Source: Paralvinella palmiformis (Eukaryota; Annelida; Polychaeta; Terebellida; Alvinellidae). Taken from it: DNA of 64,000 nucleotides. The stretch is from the NCBI GenBank assembly GCA_025642065.1, contig JAODUP010000056.1:657501-721500 (forward strand). Direction: 5' to 3'. Positions 1 through 12,910 of the stretch are shown one piece after another; positions within the stretch are counted from its first letter, which is position 1; the number at the start of each line of letters is the position of its first letter. The notes beneath the pieces were generated by a model, which did not search any database, had not been told where the DNA came from, and saw nothing but the letters and a program-made list of their open reading frames with translations. Position numbers and translations under genes: made by a program.

Positions 1-3000
1 TGTTAATACCTTAGCGCCCTTTACACCTACAGGATATGGGAGTGAATTCCAATGTTGCTTGTATATGACAGATGTTTCATCCATTAATAATCTGTGTATT
101 TCCCTTAAAGGAGTAGTGACTTACCTACATGTTATTGGGAGGTTCCAGTTTCAAGCCCCATTGACATCATTTGATGGTTGGGACAACTTCTGTTAGAGCC
201 CAACTGGGCTTCAACCCTTTCATTTATAAAGATTTAGTGCAGGCAAATACAAATCCTGGATCATGCACAGAATGAATTCCTCTCATTTAAAGTGAACGCA
301 TTCGGCATTAAACTGGCCATACGATAGATGACTAACTCAGGAAAGACCTATTGTGCGAGTGAAGAGTTTAATAATCATGAAGCAATATACTGCAATAATA
401 ACCAACTGTGGGTTGAGGAAATGTGGAATTGCAAATGCCTATAATAGAAATAACAATAAAGTGCATTCAGATGTAATACTGTACAGTTGGAGATAGTAAT
501 ACACATCGAAGAGTTTTGTTCATCCAACGAAGGCCATTGGATGAGAGCAACATACAAGATAACGCAATAAATTAAATAAAATCTACTTCAGACTCCCGCA
601 GAGGTAATGTTTTTTTATTAAAAAAAAACACAGACTTGGCAAACCAATCCAAATCATCAAAAAAATCACGAAATACGGCTTTCCCTCTAATTTCCACCCT
701 GTTTGGATTGAAAGCGTTCACACAATGTCATGCCATTAATAGGCAGGACACTGGCTCCGTCGATCAATCGGGGCCTTTAGACGAAGATGTATTATGTTTC
801 TGATGTTTGTTTCTCAGCTGCCAGGGCAACCACTACACACCGTGGCCGCAAAACATCCAACATCACTGTATTACCCTGATATTTGAGAATGTCGAATCGA
901 GAACCAAGATGAAGTCAAACATCGGCCCTCTGAGTTGCTCATACTGGCTTCCAGATTGGTTTTCTTGGTGTAAGTAATCACTCCTCCTCACTGTCTGGTA
1001 AATCATCGACAGTCTGGTGATTAATTAGATGAGACCAAAGTGCAGCTCATCAATACAACTATATTAATTAGTACCTTTCTGTTGTTATAGTTATTATATC
1101 AAAAATTTATGTTAATTGTTTTATGGACTTGCCTAATTATAGTCAAGACCAAATAAAAATCATCCCAATTATATCCGGATCGTATTTATTCAGTAAGAAA
1201 TACTTGAAAGAAAAAGTGTTTCTCTTGATTATAAAGTCTAAATGATAACAGATTGGTCCACTACAAGAGAGACACAGACAGACACAGATAGACAGAGTGA
1301 GGGATGAATGGGTAGATGAACATCACAGGAGCCTGCCTATCTGATCAAAGGGAAGTGAACTAAACTCTTAACAGCAGAAAGAACAACAGCACAAACAGCA
1401 ATAGTTGTTCTCTTGTTTCGTATTTGATTTTTTTCATTCTGTGACCCACATTCATGAAAATGGGATCGTACACACAAGTAAAAACACTTATCTATTATCA
1501 TGATCCCTTTACATGATCGTTAAGACCAGGTACCGGTACCACGAAACTGAACACTTAGAGCCAGTAGGAGTTTATATAGAGGTAATACTGCAATCACTAA
1601 TACCAGTATCATCTATCACAGTGGCTACCTGTGTGCACTCAGGTGTAAATAGTTAACTAGGTGATGTGAAGGACGCACATCCAGCGTAACCTATAAACAC
1701 TGGCTTCGGTCTTAAAAGACTAAATGTCTTAAAATATCACCGATACGTGATCCTTGGTTCCACCAAAAGTACCGAAAATAAAGAAGAGAGCCCGTGCTTA
1801 AAAATGTTTCATTTATAAGAAACTGCTGAGGTGTTCCCCTAATAATGCATACTTCACTGTATACATCCCTGTGGGTGTTTATTTCCACTCTGTAGCCAAA
1901 TGATAATATATGGCACCTTAATCATAGTCTGACTTGGTGTGCAGAAGGTTGGAGTTCAATCCTTTATCATCGGAGCTGACAAAGTTTTCTATACTTTTTT
2001 TAAATTAGGGAAGCATTAAAATGATGGATAAAACTGAATCAGTCTCATTCGGGTAGCTAGCCACATCGATGAATACCATGCATGCGATAAATATTATTAT
2101 TAGTATTTGTAGTTGTATTATTGGCAGTAGTAGTCATTTGGTAAATTGAAAGAGTACTGGAGGCATGACAACATTGAGATAATTTGTCTTGGTTAAGCTC
2201 ATTTTTATATCATACAGAAGAAAATACAAAATACATTTTAGCTATCCAAAAGAACTAAATTGATCAACCGAACTGAAGCAATCCCTTTTTGGTGATCTGT
2301 CAGATGAGTGAGTGGCCGCTGATCACATCTGGCATATATTACGATTAACTATTGAGAGAAATGAGACGGATCAAACTGAACATTCCCAAAGACACAGGTA
2401 ATGGTTTCGGATTCAAAATTTGACCTGCACAACTGTGCTACAGCAAGTCCGTCAAGACGTGTGGTGACATGATCGAGTTATGCCATACATAAACAAAAAA
2501 CGTTGCCATAAAAACAATCCACCTGTATCATAAACGTGTAACTTGTTGGTTTCTAAGTCACCAAATATAACAGTGTCAGGTTGTAAAATATCAAGATCTA
2601 CAGCCAAGCTGTGATTAGGGTGAAGTAGTAAACTTAATGTTGATATTTGTCCACCACCATCGCTTTGGTTCATTGGATATGAGTTTGGTTTTAGTGCTAT
2701 ATTTTAGTATTAATCATTCCAGAACTCTACTCTAAAGATTTAAGGGCTGAAAAAAACTTACTCTGTTCCCTGATTTACATAACAAACATTCTTTTAACTG
2801 TAGATGAGGGATAACACTTGTCAAAATGGTGTTTGAGTTTTTGGAATTGCAGGGGTTCCATTATGCAAGGAATTGATTCATGTTTAGGATTTGTGCAAAC
2901 AGGTGCAAAATTATCTTTGTGCCAATGTAGTGATTAATGTCTTGCCTCACAGGATTACAAATAAAAAGTCCTTTAACAATGATTTAAAAATTGACATTTC

Positions 3001-3105
3001 TGACAAAATTAATTAAGTCCTCCCATTCACTGATGGGTATAATTATACAATTGTAAATAATATCAATGCAATTCCAGCATCAAAGCTGAAGATTGGCAAT
3101 AAAAA

Positions 3106-3107
<2 letters not shown>

Positions 3108-3159
<52 letters not shown>
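3108..3159. repeat. (TA)n microsatellite
   Basis: An uninterrupted run of about 26 TA units, followed by a short CA-rich stretch. A second array of similar length lies at 3380-3431. Confidence 0.95.
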
Positions 3160-3163
<4 letters not shown>

Positions 3164-3374
3164 CACACACATAATCATACACATAATACTACCTTAGCAA
3201 TGTCAACATCTGGACACATATATAAGGTCATGTTTTCCTAACAAACAAATTGCCCTTTTACTATAATGACAAACTAACAATGGTCTGTTGATAACATAAC
3301 CACTCTGATAATAACACACTCAACAGATGGGTGAGTTACCAATAGGACAACTGGCATATATATTGGATCATTAT

Positions 3375-3379
<5 letters not shown>

Positions 3380-3431
<52 letters not shown>
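3380..3431. repeat. (TA)n microsatellite
   Basis: An uninterrupted TA run of about 26 units. It produces a run of alternating Ile-Tyr in one minus-strand frame, which is not a real protein. Confidence 0.95.
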
Positions 3432-3433
<2 letters not shown>

Positions 3434-3984
3434 AACACCGACTTGTTAAGCTGTCCTGACATCATGATGTCAAACAGCAAAATCATAATTATATTGCGAC
3501 AACTTGTTGTGTGCACACAGACACACACAGGCGCGCGCGCACACACGCATCAACTACCAATGCATTAATACATCACATTTAACATCATGGCACCAAATGC
3601 CAACATTGACCCAGAACCAAACCATCGAGACAATGAAGCCCCTGGGAGTGTCTCGTCGCGAGGGTCTGACTTGTCATTCCGGAAGCATTGTTAGCTGCCC
3701 GATGACAGAAACACGCACGGGCTCTGACAACTCATCCCTGTCATACAATTATCTCAATAGCAGATAAATGTTGTGTACAGTTTACATTACACAAAAAACC
3801 TTGCTCTTATTTTCTGGTGACACGACCATATAGGAGAATGACTACATCAAAACCACTCACTTGATCGAGATGTGAAATGTTGCTGTTATATGACTACTAT
3901 GACAACTCGACTATCGGTCAGGCCATCACTTACTGGAACAATATACGGCGAAGTTCTTAACAGAGGAATGAGTTAAGTCGGTTG

Positions 3985-4110
3985 GCTTCGATGTTGGTCA
4001 CATGCGGGGAAACAATTTCGAACAAACACAGGTATGAGTTCGATTCATTCAGCCCACAGCCGAGAGGTTTACAGCACAATACTCTAACCGCCGCGACATC
4101 AGATCCCTTT
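3985..4110 (-). repeat. SINE-B-like fragment (tRNA-derived)
   Basis: Read on the minus strand, this starts with a tRNA-like head (GGCGGTTAGAGTATTGTGC) and a B-box-like segment. It resembles the head of the copy near 12805-12910 (ATTAGAGTACCACGCTGTAAAC). The matching part is short and diverged, so family membership is probable, not certain. Confidence 0.45.
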
Positions 4111-4454
4111 ACCGAGGAATGTCAGAAGAGAATGAATTACACATTTATAACCAGTAAACTATAAGCTGGCCGATCTATATGTTTCCAATCCACAAACAAA
4201 CTACAGGCTTATCGTGGTACCCGTTGGCTGTCTCTCAACCATAACCGATCAACTTCATAGGATAAAATTAATTCTAAAACAGTTCGGCATCTAGAATTAG
4301 TAAAAGAATAATATGGTATACTTAATGGGGAGTTCAGGATGGCATCTGACGGCACAAGTCAGTTTAGTGTGGGGTGGCATGTCAAAAATTGACATCCTGC
4401 AGTACCCTCTGGCCATAATGTAAAGTTCTTAAGAGCAATTATTGAAACTCTAAT

Positions 4455-4645
4455 AGTGCGGTCAATTGAAGGACCACTGTTACTGCAAATGTCCAGATCA
4501 TGGTTTGAATCCCAGCGTTACTCAGGTTTGTTGGATGTTTTCTTGAGAGAGATGGCCCACACCACAACATGTCCCATAAAAAGGCATAATATAACCAGTG
4601 TCGAAGCTGAACAAACCACTCGCTCAATCCTTCCTTGCTAATCCC
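4455..4645 (+). repeat. SINE-C copy (tRNA-derived)
   Basis: A B-box-like segment (TGGTTTGAATCCCAGC) near 4501-4516 is followed by a tail part containing TGTCCCATAAAAAGG and then GTCGAAGCTGAACAAA and CTCGCTCAATC. The same tail order recurs at 16360-16430, and a related head occurs at 25591-25815 and 33131-33296. These features fit a tRNA-derived SINE with an unrelated 3' part. I see no clear target-site duplication. Confidence 0.55.
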
Positions 4646-4847
4646 CTCTTACATCAGTGGAGCTGATTTTGGGCTACTAATTAGTAAAGAACAAAAAGAC
4701 TTAACAGGAGAGAGCTGAGGCATGGTCATCATAAAGACAACTTTATACTGTAAATGTATGTATGTAGCATCAGCAGAATGCTGTATTGTTAAACAATCAG
4801 TTTAAATGGTATAGGAGGTGGTGGAAGCTCAGCTGAGAGCAGAGTAG

Positions 4848-4961
4848 ATGAGTGAGTGAGTGAGTGAGTGAGTGAGTGAGTGAGTGAGTGAGTGAGTGAG
4901 TGAGTGAGTGAGTGAGTGAGTGAGTGAGTGAGTGAGTGAGTGAGTGAGTGAGTGAGTGAGT
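4848..4961. repeat. (TGAG)n microsatellite
   Basis: About 28 units of TGAG, almost perfect over 114 bp. It sits directly at the 3' end of a minus-strand SINE-B copy (4962-5110). On that strand it reads (CTCA)n, so it looks like an expanded SINE tail. A CTCA array ends a SINE-C copy at 16427-16464 in the same way. Confidence 0.95.
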
Positions 4962-5110
4962 TTTCTATTTAGCCTTGGTGCTGGTCACACCTGGTACAGA
5001 ATACAAATGACCGAGTGGGGAAAATCCCTTGGGAAACTATTGGATTCAAACCCTGATCTGAAGATGTTTTAGCAAAGTGCCCTAACCACAGAATGCCCAA
5101 GCTGTGGTGT
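4962..5110 (-). repeat. SINE-B copy (tRNA-derived)
   Basis: On the minus strand the head reads CTGTGGTTAGGGCACTTTGC, an A-box-like segment, followed by GGTTTGAATCC, a good B box. The body ends with CCAGGTGTGACCAGC near 4981-4996. The phrase CTGGTCACA(C/T)CTGG is shared with the copy around 12595-12910, which shows they belong together. The 3' end runs into the TGAG array. Confidence 0.6.
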
Positions 5111-6483
5111 AACTCCTGGAGTACCTGAGCAGAAAGCTGAGAAGAGATTGATGGTGGAAGATTAGATGTTTAGACAACTTGCTTCAATATCTACAGGTTT
5201 TGGTCTACTAGAACACTATTTGCCTGATATATAAATGGTGATATCTGTATAGGTCATAACATCCCAGAAACTATGTGGAAGTCTGAGCTCGACCTGCTTG
5301 GAGCGCCACCTTCTCCTACGGACACAGTAACGTCGGGCCAGACGACTGTTAAAAAAGTTAAAACTATTACAGGAGTAGAGAACAGATGTTAACATTCTTC
5401 AGTAGCTGCCGACATACTTGAGAAATATAAATATAGCACAACATTAATAACATTAATAACAAGAGGTGGTTTTATACAACTAGTGGATTGATTGATTCCA
5501 ATAGTAAGACATTCCTTTATATTTAAGACAGTCAGTATACATTGCAGCACAATTTGTATTTTCCAAATGAAACATTGTAAACGGTGAAGAATTGCTATCA
5601 ATAATTAAGAACAATCACACTGTTCTGGTTATGTATGATATTAAGGACATTTAGCCTCAGAATTTGTCATACCTGGAACATATGACTGAAATATGAATAC
5701 CCAGGGAAATATGATGATCAGATAAAACAAACACAGACAGCACCAGAATCTGATCCCATGACCTTGAGATCTACAGCATACTGCAACTACCCATTTTCTT
5801 TCACATTCTCTGATAAATTGATGGGTAAACAATTAGCAGCAAATAGCACATTTTCTGCTGAATACTGCAACATATTAACAGCTCTCTGGGAGAGAGGAGC
5901 TATGGTAGGGACAACTACTGATCCCTGAAAAGTAACAATACTAAAACGCTCAGTACATTCAACAATAGTGAGACCATGGGGATCTATAATGATATTTTAG
6001 GCTGATTTAAGGTATATAAAATATGATGGCTGTCTTTGTGAGTGCTGAAACATTTGCCAGGGCTCAATACCATATTACCCAATTGGAAAACATCCCCCCT
6101 TGTCCTCCCCTGGTACTTTTATTTATTTGACAGATTTTATGGCTTTTGCACCTGTAATACAAATATATTACAGATGATGAGCAAGAAGCCAATCCTAGGA
6201 ATTCTCTCAAGCAGCATATTAAACATCAGACCGGGCAAGGAACACATCTGTTTTACCGAACGAAATATTTACTGTAACAACTGCAGTATCTTGGTTCAGT
6301 GAATAATCTTGTCAATGCAGGTCAGATCTGTGACATCTTCTGATGCCCTTTAGACTTTCATATCTTCTTTGTTTTAAATCGCGAGGTGGTACGTCTGACG
6401 ATTAAGACAGGATATATGACAACCATCAGCCAGCCATATGGAATTAGTTAACTACTGTAACCATAAATATGGAGTTAGTGTGG

Positions 6484-6511
6484 CACACACACACACACAC
6501 ACACACACACA
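6484..6511. repeat. (CA)n microsatellite
   Basis: About 14 CA units in AT-rich sequence with no gene near it. Confidence 0.9.
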
Positions 6512-7084
6512 ATTATACATATGCACATGTTAGTTTAGGGTCACTTATGTGCACAGGGTAAGCTAAATTAGCAAACCTGTACATAAATAATACTCATATA
6601 CACATGCACATATACTTGGTTCAACGTTCAACTGACACACTCACACATTGGCAGAGAAATGTACAAAATCTATTAAGACTCACTATGGGTACTGACATAT
6701 CATTAAGTCTCAAAATTTTATTGTTCTGAAATGTTTAATGCTTTTTTATACATCTAGACTTTGGAATGGTTTACATTGACGAAATTCAGGATTTGAACAA
6801 CGGAGAAGGTCTGTATACCAAATAGAATATGATCCAAAGATCAACTCCATTTTATAATGAGACACTTACATGGAGCCAAATGCATTTAAAAAATGATCCC
6901 ATCTCTTTCTAGCAGCCTGTGAAAGTATATGATATTGGATCACCATCACAAAGGTATTTACGTGTTTAGGTTTTTAGTAGCAGAGGAGCAACTATATTTC
7001 ATATCTTTATCTTGAGAAGGTTATTCCTCAAATGTTGTGGCTATAGTTCTCCTAGGTTTGGGCACTGCAAACCATGGCAACTGA

Positions 7085-7111
7085 CCTCTCTCTCTCTCTC
7101 TCTCTCTCTCT

Positions 7112-7143
<32 letters not shown>

Positions 7144-7147
7144 TATA
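7085..7147. repeat. Compound (CT)n-(AT)n microsatellite
   Basis: A CT run of about 27 bp is joined to an AT run of about 35 bp with one CA interruption. Confidence 0.9.
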
Positions 7148-7599
7148 TGATCACCCACTGTGGTTTTGTGAATTGTATTTAAGCTGTATTTAACCAACGT
7201 TCTGACTATTGGTATAACATGATATTATCACAGGAGAGAGTTCTCCCAACATATACGCGCCCTCGCGCGCACGAAGACACACCGGCGCATACAAGGACAC
7301 ACCGATCACAACGCTGACTAGACACACATTCATGATGGGGGCTGGATTTACACTCCCAGACAACAGAATCCCTCGCTAATGACTAAATACATTAGACTTA
7401 AAACTACCACTGGTTCAGAGGGGAATCTAGGCTCAGGGCACTGAAACAGCTGATTAATCAATATGAAAGTCATCTTTTCACTGAACCAAAGAGCCTTCTC
7501 TCACCAGGCACAGTGGTGTGCTCAAGTGAAAGGCACCTGACAAGTCGAGGTGCAATGGTAATGATTCTAGGCGCAAGGGTGATAAAACCGAAGTCACGT

Positions 7600-7865
7600 G
7601 AACACAATAATGCTCCTAAGACACACAATATCTGCTCCTAACAAACATAATTTCTGAGACACACGCGCGCGAGCACACACGCACACACACACACACACAC
7701 ACACAATATTTTCTCCTAACATATACACACAATGCCTGAACCTAACACACACAATATATGTTTATAACATACACACCCATTACCTGCTCCTAACGTTGAG
7801 ACACACAATACATGCTTGTGATACACACACTAACACGCACGCGCGCGCACACACACACGCATGCT
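7600..7865. repeat. Degenerate CA-rich minisatellite
   Basis: The phrase CTCCTAA followed by a CA-rich stretch and CACAATAT recurs several times with variable spacing, for example near 7612, 7635, 7712 and 7785. Runs of CA and CG dinucleotides separate the copies. The units are too diverged to give a firm period. Confidence 0.5.
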
Positions 7866-8713
7866 GCTATAATAAACGGTAAGTCACAACTTACTTCCTC
7901 ATACCAATAACAACTTGGCCTTACTATAATCAGAGCTTGTTTATTGTGTATTTTTCATACAGATCAGCATAATGCCTTCATTCATTTATTCGTTCATTAG
8001 CAGTGTATGGAAAGAGTCATGGATACCTATAAACTACTAATTACAATTTATTTACACATACACACTGGATCAGAATATACAATATAGCACAAATAATACG
8101 CCAGAAATGGCCACCAGTTGGGAGCATTTATAAACCAAAGGTATACATATATGATCTGGTGAAGCCAGACATCAACCTGCAACCGAACATATTTTTATCA
8201 TCACAAGGTTCCACAGCAATACGTAGAAATATTTTCTTAATGATTTCAAATCTACTTTTGGAACGGAGGCAATTCAAAAAAATTCAAAATATTTGAAAGG
8301 GGGGGGGGGTCGCATCAACGTAATAACACCAACCGGTAATTCTAGCTACAGTAGTGAATAACGCAAGGCTTAAAAACAAAACAGGAAATAAAATCTCCAA
8401 ATAAACAATGATGAACAGTGTTATTTCTACCGCTGCCTTACGAACTACAGCAATGTGGCAGTGACATCTGAATATGAGGGCTTTCTCTTGTTGCCCAGCC
8501 ATGGTAGCTTCTTAAGAGAATCTAAAACCCAAAATCTATTGTAATTTTACTCTCTGGCCAGCTATAGTGTTTTTTTTTAAACTACTTATGCTTCCAGTTT
8601 CTGATGTGAAACACTATACAAGAAGTGTTTTTGTTTGTTTGTCAGTAAGCTAACTAACGTGAACTGGTAAATGCAAATTATTATGTCAGCGATTTCAGGA
8701 CGAGAAGACATAC

Positions 8714-8791
8714 CTTGTTTTGGTCCTTCCAATATAATATGTAGCCCTTTGTGTCCACCCGCAGGGTGACTGGAGTACCTGTGCTGGCATC
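8714..8791 (-). CDS. Phospholipase C beta, coding exon 2
   Basis: This 78-bp exon encodes 26 residues beginning DASTGTPVTL and ending YWKDQNK. It matches the family segment that follows the first exon in PLC beta proteins, where the equivalent text has TP, LR, D, G, YW and DQNK at the same spacing. It lies in the N-terminal PH domain. The acceptor reads CCATAG before GATGCC and the donor reads GTATGT after AACAAG. Both flanking introns are phase 0, so exon 1 joins without a frame change: the Asp-Asp end of exon 1 is followed by the Asp of this exon. PLC beta enzymes hydrolyse phosphatidylinositol 4,5-bisphosphate at the membrane when activated by Gq-type G proteins. The catalytic X and Y domains are not in the window. 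Confidence 0.9.
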
Positions 8792-10737
8792 CTATGGAAG
8801 AAGTAAAAATGACATGAAAAATTTGCTAGCAACAAAATTTAGAATGGATGAAGTCTGAATGATTGCAGATGATATAGATTTTATTTCTGATCAATTGGTC
8901 TATGAACATGAAATAATATAAATAAAATGAATGGCAAAACCACACACACTCAGGATATATTTTGCACCAGTATATTACAGACAGAACAATATGGTACACT
9001 AATTGTTGAGTTGTGTTACCTATACCACTGTTCGGGTCACTGTCTGTGAATAAATTATACAAATAAAGCCAATTTACAACATCTTGCTGAAGTCCATTGC
9101 TCAGTTACAAAATTCCACTTACAGATGAGTAAGTGAGAGAGTGAGTATGAGGGGCCTCTATCAGTCTATGAGTGAACGGGTATGTGGCCGGGTGGGTATT
9201 TTGGGGGTGGTTGGTGTTTCAATCTTTCAGTAGGTCAGTCAGTCTGTAGAGTGAGGTTCTAAGGATACATCTGGGATATCATTTACTATCACGTTACCCC
9301 AATTCCGTTGCTCCGTACTACATGCTGAAGAATAATGAGAGCCTATTATAAAGTTTAAATCTGCATAGTTGTGAGCTAGTTAGGTTATGAGAGAAAATGC
9401 CTATTACACACCACCAAAAAATAACAACAAAGACATCCTGCACTAGACAGGTAAAGTCTGTCTTATAGTTCCATGTCTACATGAGAAACTATCAGAAAAC
9501 CATAACAACTGCACATCAATCCTTAACAACTGCACATCAATCCTAAGACAATCATAATTCTGTTATGTTTCTGAAATCAACCTTTCACAATTTATGAGAA
9601 GGTAATGTCAGAAGACAGTGCAAGTCTCACATTTGTTCCAACCTGTTGCTATGCACACCTCCTTAAATCCCAGGTCTGTGTATGTGTTTGTATCATTAGG
9701 TTAATACTGGACTCAGTCAATGAATCTTCAACCACAAAATAACTTGCAAAAATTGAGAAGGGAAGATGGAAACATTTCGTGATGAACTTCTCCTTGTGAA
9801 GTATAACACCACTAAAGGGAGGGGGGGTCCTATGAATGTCAGATTATCTCAGGTGATGTCATGACCGTGACGTTGTCAGGCAACCGATTCACATCTGAAA
9901 CCAGTTGTAATGGATGAGAGGCAATATTGATAACGCGCCAGTGTATTTCTAAGGCCAGACCGATTGAGTGTCAGTTTATCAGAGTGTGTACAGAGCATGC
10001 TGCATGTCATGGCAACTGAATTTCATGAAACACAGATCATAATATTTCTCCGCAGAACTGAGGCCACGGTCCAGGCACAGTTGCAAGGTGGCTTATTAAA
10101 AATTGGGATGTTTTTCTTTTGAGCTCACGGAGCATCAGATGACTTGGCCACCAATTTCAGTACCTGGTCGGACGGGGATGAAGCTAATGTGTATTACACA
10201 CCTGTAATTATTAGCTAAATCACCAGACTATAGAGGTGAAGCAGTGCAAATCACATTATCTCTTAAAGCAAACCAGCATTAAACATGTACAGATGGTCCA
10301 AGTGATTTGCTTATCATCCTTACTGATCTCACCTAAGTCATAGGGCTGAAAGGTCGGCTATGAGTCAGAATTGAATCCACAACTGTGCAAAAATGGAGTA
10401 CACCATGTTTTTAGAATGCTGAATTGCTGCCCTTAGACTAGAATACATGAAGTATCCTAATCAATGAAAACTCGTCCCAAAGCAATCAAACTATGATCAA
10501 TTCATAACCATTCCATAAACTGAGGGAGTAGGTTTGTTAGCTTCATCAATGGCCACTTGTTACAATGTACTAGCTTTAGCTATACTGGGGCACTGTATGG
10601 AGTAAGAGTTAGTGACCGAGTGCCTTGACGCTGGGTTCATTGGGAACATATTGGCTAACTCCCTCAGGGAAATAAGATGGTCAGGCCGAAGCTTTCTATT
10701 GGTAGATGAAATACTGGGCAACCCCTTCCCACCCAAC

Positions 10738-10753
10738 ACACACACACACACAC

Positions 10754-10787
<34 letters not shown>

Positions 10788-10811
10788 CACAGAGAGAGAG
10801 AGAGAGAGAGA
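10738..10811. repeat. Compound (CA)n-(GA)n microsatellite
   Basis: A CA run is followed by two GA runs interrupted by a few substitutions. Several overlapping open frames across it are low-complexity artefacts. Confidence 0.9.
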
Positions 10812-12574
10812 AGAAGAGGAGACACCGGAATTTGAGCTCAAAAGAGGTGAATCCGGACATTTGAGGAAAACTTTTGTCCTCAGAAATATGCACACTTCAA
10901 CAGAGTTTAAGTAATGTCGAGGTCAACCAAACAGTTACCAACAAACTGCTGAAACAATTTACTCTAGTGATTTAAAGTACTTAGAGAACCAATTACACAT
11001 TCTCTATAAGCAAGCATTCACTAGTCCAGATTATCTCCCTTGTTTTGTTTTCTCTGCTGATAGAAATAGCAAGTTTACTTGATACCCCCCAGAGATCAAA
11101 GTTTACAATCCCTTCTACTTTGAGGCTGTAGTTTTACCGCCTATTACAGAACGCCTCGCAGCCTGCAAGAGGCTTTCGCGGACTTATTGTGTTTGGGCTT
11201 TGATAACAAATGAACACCAGAGGGCGTTAATGGTCAGAACTGGCCACCAATCTTTGATTAGGTGTGCCTTATATAAGAGGAGAGGCTATCGCCCATTAAC
11301 TAAAATCTTCCAGTAAGAACAATTCCTATTTCACACAATACCAGTTTCTGTTTCAGACAATACACCAGCCCGGTTTTCCATCTGACAGACCGGATTTCAG
11401 TGAAACCATAACACTTGGCGGATTTTCTTTTATAAGCAGGCATAAATAGATGCACAGACCTGATAACAAAGTGCTCCATATATCGGGGTAATCCATAAGT
11501 GCTCCATATATCGGGGTAATCCATAGATGTGTGTGTGTGTGTGGGGGGGGTGATGGAGTGATAGTATTTTCTTCTAAGTATTTTATTAAAGAAATTCCAT
11601 TACAGATAGATTACAACCAGCATGGTATATTAAAATCCATGGAACAAAATGGAACAATGTACTGTGTTTTTAATAATGTGGTCTTGAAAAGATTTGGGAC
11701 CACAATACATATTACCATAACGGCTCCCGCTGTGTGGAGTTGGTGTAGTATGCCGGGGTACGTGCGCGTATGCTCATTCATCCCTCCCCCCCATAACATA
11801 AAGTATGACTTACAAATACAAGATACACTTCACCAGAAAGAAACCTGATATATTGTCCCCCCCCCCCCCCAAACAACAATGTCACATTTTTTATAGACAA
11901 TAAACAGCCTGGAGTACAATCACTCAGCCTAACCATACTATAGCTGTGAGACTGTCAGCCAGAAACGGTAATAATGCATCAGAAAATATGGCAATAAGAC
12001 ATATTATGTGTCATTTTGGCAACAACAAGGGAAATAAAAGCATCTACAGATCATTGTAGGCCCTTTATCTCATCAACTGAAGCTTGTCTTACTAGTATAT
12101 ATAACACTTTTTGCAAGCCTTTTTTTTAATTTATTGTCCAAACGTTGCCGTTGTTATTCTTGTCGTTTTGGGGCGGCGGGGGGGGGGGTCCCTGATAATG
12201 GTTATTGAAGGCTAGCTGAGTGATCATCAGAGACGGTGATGTAAGCTTACATAATGACCGTTTCTGCCAGATTCCACAGTAATTAGTGGTGGAGGTGTGT
12301 TATATAGTTATGATATTACGAACTGTTAATTGTTCTGCTATAACATGGACAACTTTGTAACATCTGTTAATGAGAATGTAACCTGATGTATGTAAAAAGC
12401 TGTTAAACCAGATGACAATAATGTTCTAGTTTGTATTTAGTGGGACAGATGGAGGGGGCAGGGCCTTATGAGAGAAAAACAAAGTGGATATAGAACACCT
12501 CATAACACCACATGATAACAACTTTGTAGTCCAATTATAAACTTCAATTACATAAGCCTATTGTTAAGTTCTGC

Positions 12575-12910
12575 TGAGTTGTTTTACTTCGGCGCTGGTC
12601 ACATCTGGTGGGCGCCTCCGTGGTCCAGCGGTAGCGTGTTGGACCACAGAACACTACCACCCGTGTTCGAATCTTGGCGTAGCCATATCTGAAAATTGTT
12701 TCGTCTTTTACTTCACCTCATTACCTTTGGAGGTAGTTCGGCCCATTTAGCCTACCATGTGCACAAAAGTGGCCGTAAAACATCAATCATCTGGTCACAT
12801 CTGGCAACCCCTTAAGGAAACATCCCAGAAACATAGCTACGAGACTGGATTGAACCCACAATCCGGACGTTTACAGCGTGGTACTCTAATCACTGTGCCA
12901 TGTGAGTGGC
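12575..12910 (-). repeat. SINE-B copy split by a SINE-A insertion
   Basis: Minus-strand tRNA-derived element with the head at the right: A-box-like ATTAGAGTACCACG and B box GGGTTCAATCC near 12848-12860. Its body is cut by the SINE-A copy at 12609-12790, which duplicated 14 bp of it. Sequence left of the insert (GGCGCTGGTCACATCTGG) continues right of it, so the host is older than the guest. Confidence 0.65.
12609..12790 (+). repeat. SINE-A full copy with 14-bp target-site duplication
   Basis: The element begins GGCGCCTCCGTGGTCCAGCG and has A-box-like TGGTCCAGCGGTAGCGTG and B box GTTCGAATC. The body contains ACTTCACCTCATTACC and TGTGCACAAAAGTGGCCG, and the tail reads CATCAATCAT. Exact 14-bp direct repeats (CTGGTCACATCTGG) lie at 12595-12608 and 12791-12804. 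This is the hallmark of LINE-mediated SINE insertion. Length is about 182 bp. Related copies are at 21491-21681, 23466-23650 and 36988-37172. It is not a functional tRNA gene because it does not fold to a full cloverleaf and carries a non-tRNA body. Confidence 0.88.

Larger units (their letters stand above)
1..8713. other. Probable PLC beta intron 2; no exon recognised
   Basis: This stretch lies downstream, in gene direction, of PLC beta exon 2. I looked on the minus strand for the next conserved block, which in the family starts with a motif like ETxLLDL and continues to a stretch like RDTRxGK, and did not find it. The sequence is AT-rich with microsatellites, SINE fragments and a degenerate CA-rich repeat, which are listed separately. 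The longer open frames here have no recognisable family. It is either one long intron running off the left edge, or it holds an exon I missed. Confidence 0.5.

Noticed and set aside
2452..2673. 73-residue minus-strand frame with LAVDLDILQPDTVIFGDLET
   Set aside because: The text looks protein-like but I cannot match it to any family, it does not match the PLC beta exon expected here, and it lacks clear splice sites.
3504..3767. 87-residue plus-strand frame considered as a possible PLC beta exon on either strand
   Set aside because: The opposite strand gives an RDET-like stretch, but the surrounding residues do not match PLC beta exon 3 and splice sites are lacking.
10560..10914. Frames of about 100 residues on both strands
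   Set aside because: They run through a CA-GA microsatellite and consist largely of Ser-Leu or Arg-Glu runs.
12609..12680. tRNA gene
   Set aside because: Good A and B boxes, but it is the head of a dispersed SINE with target-site duplications and does not fold to a proper cloverleaf.
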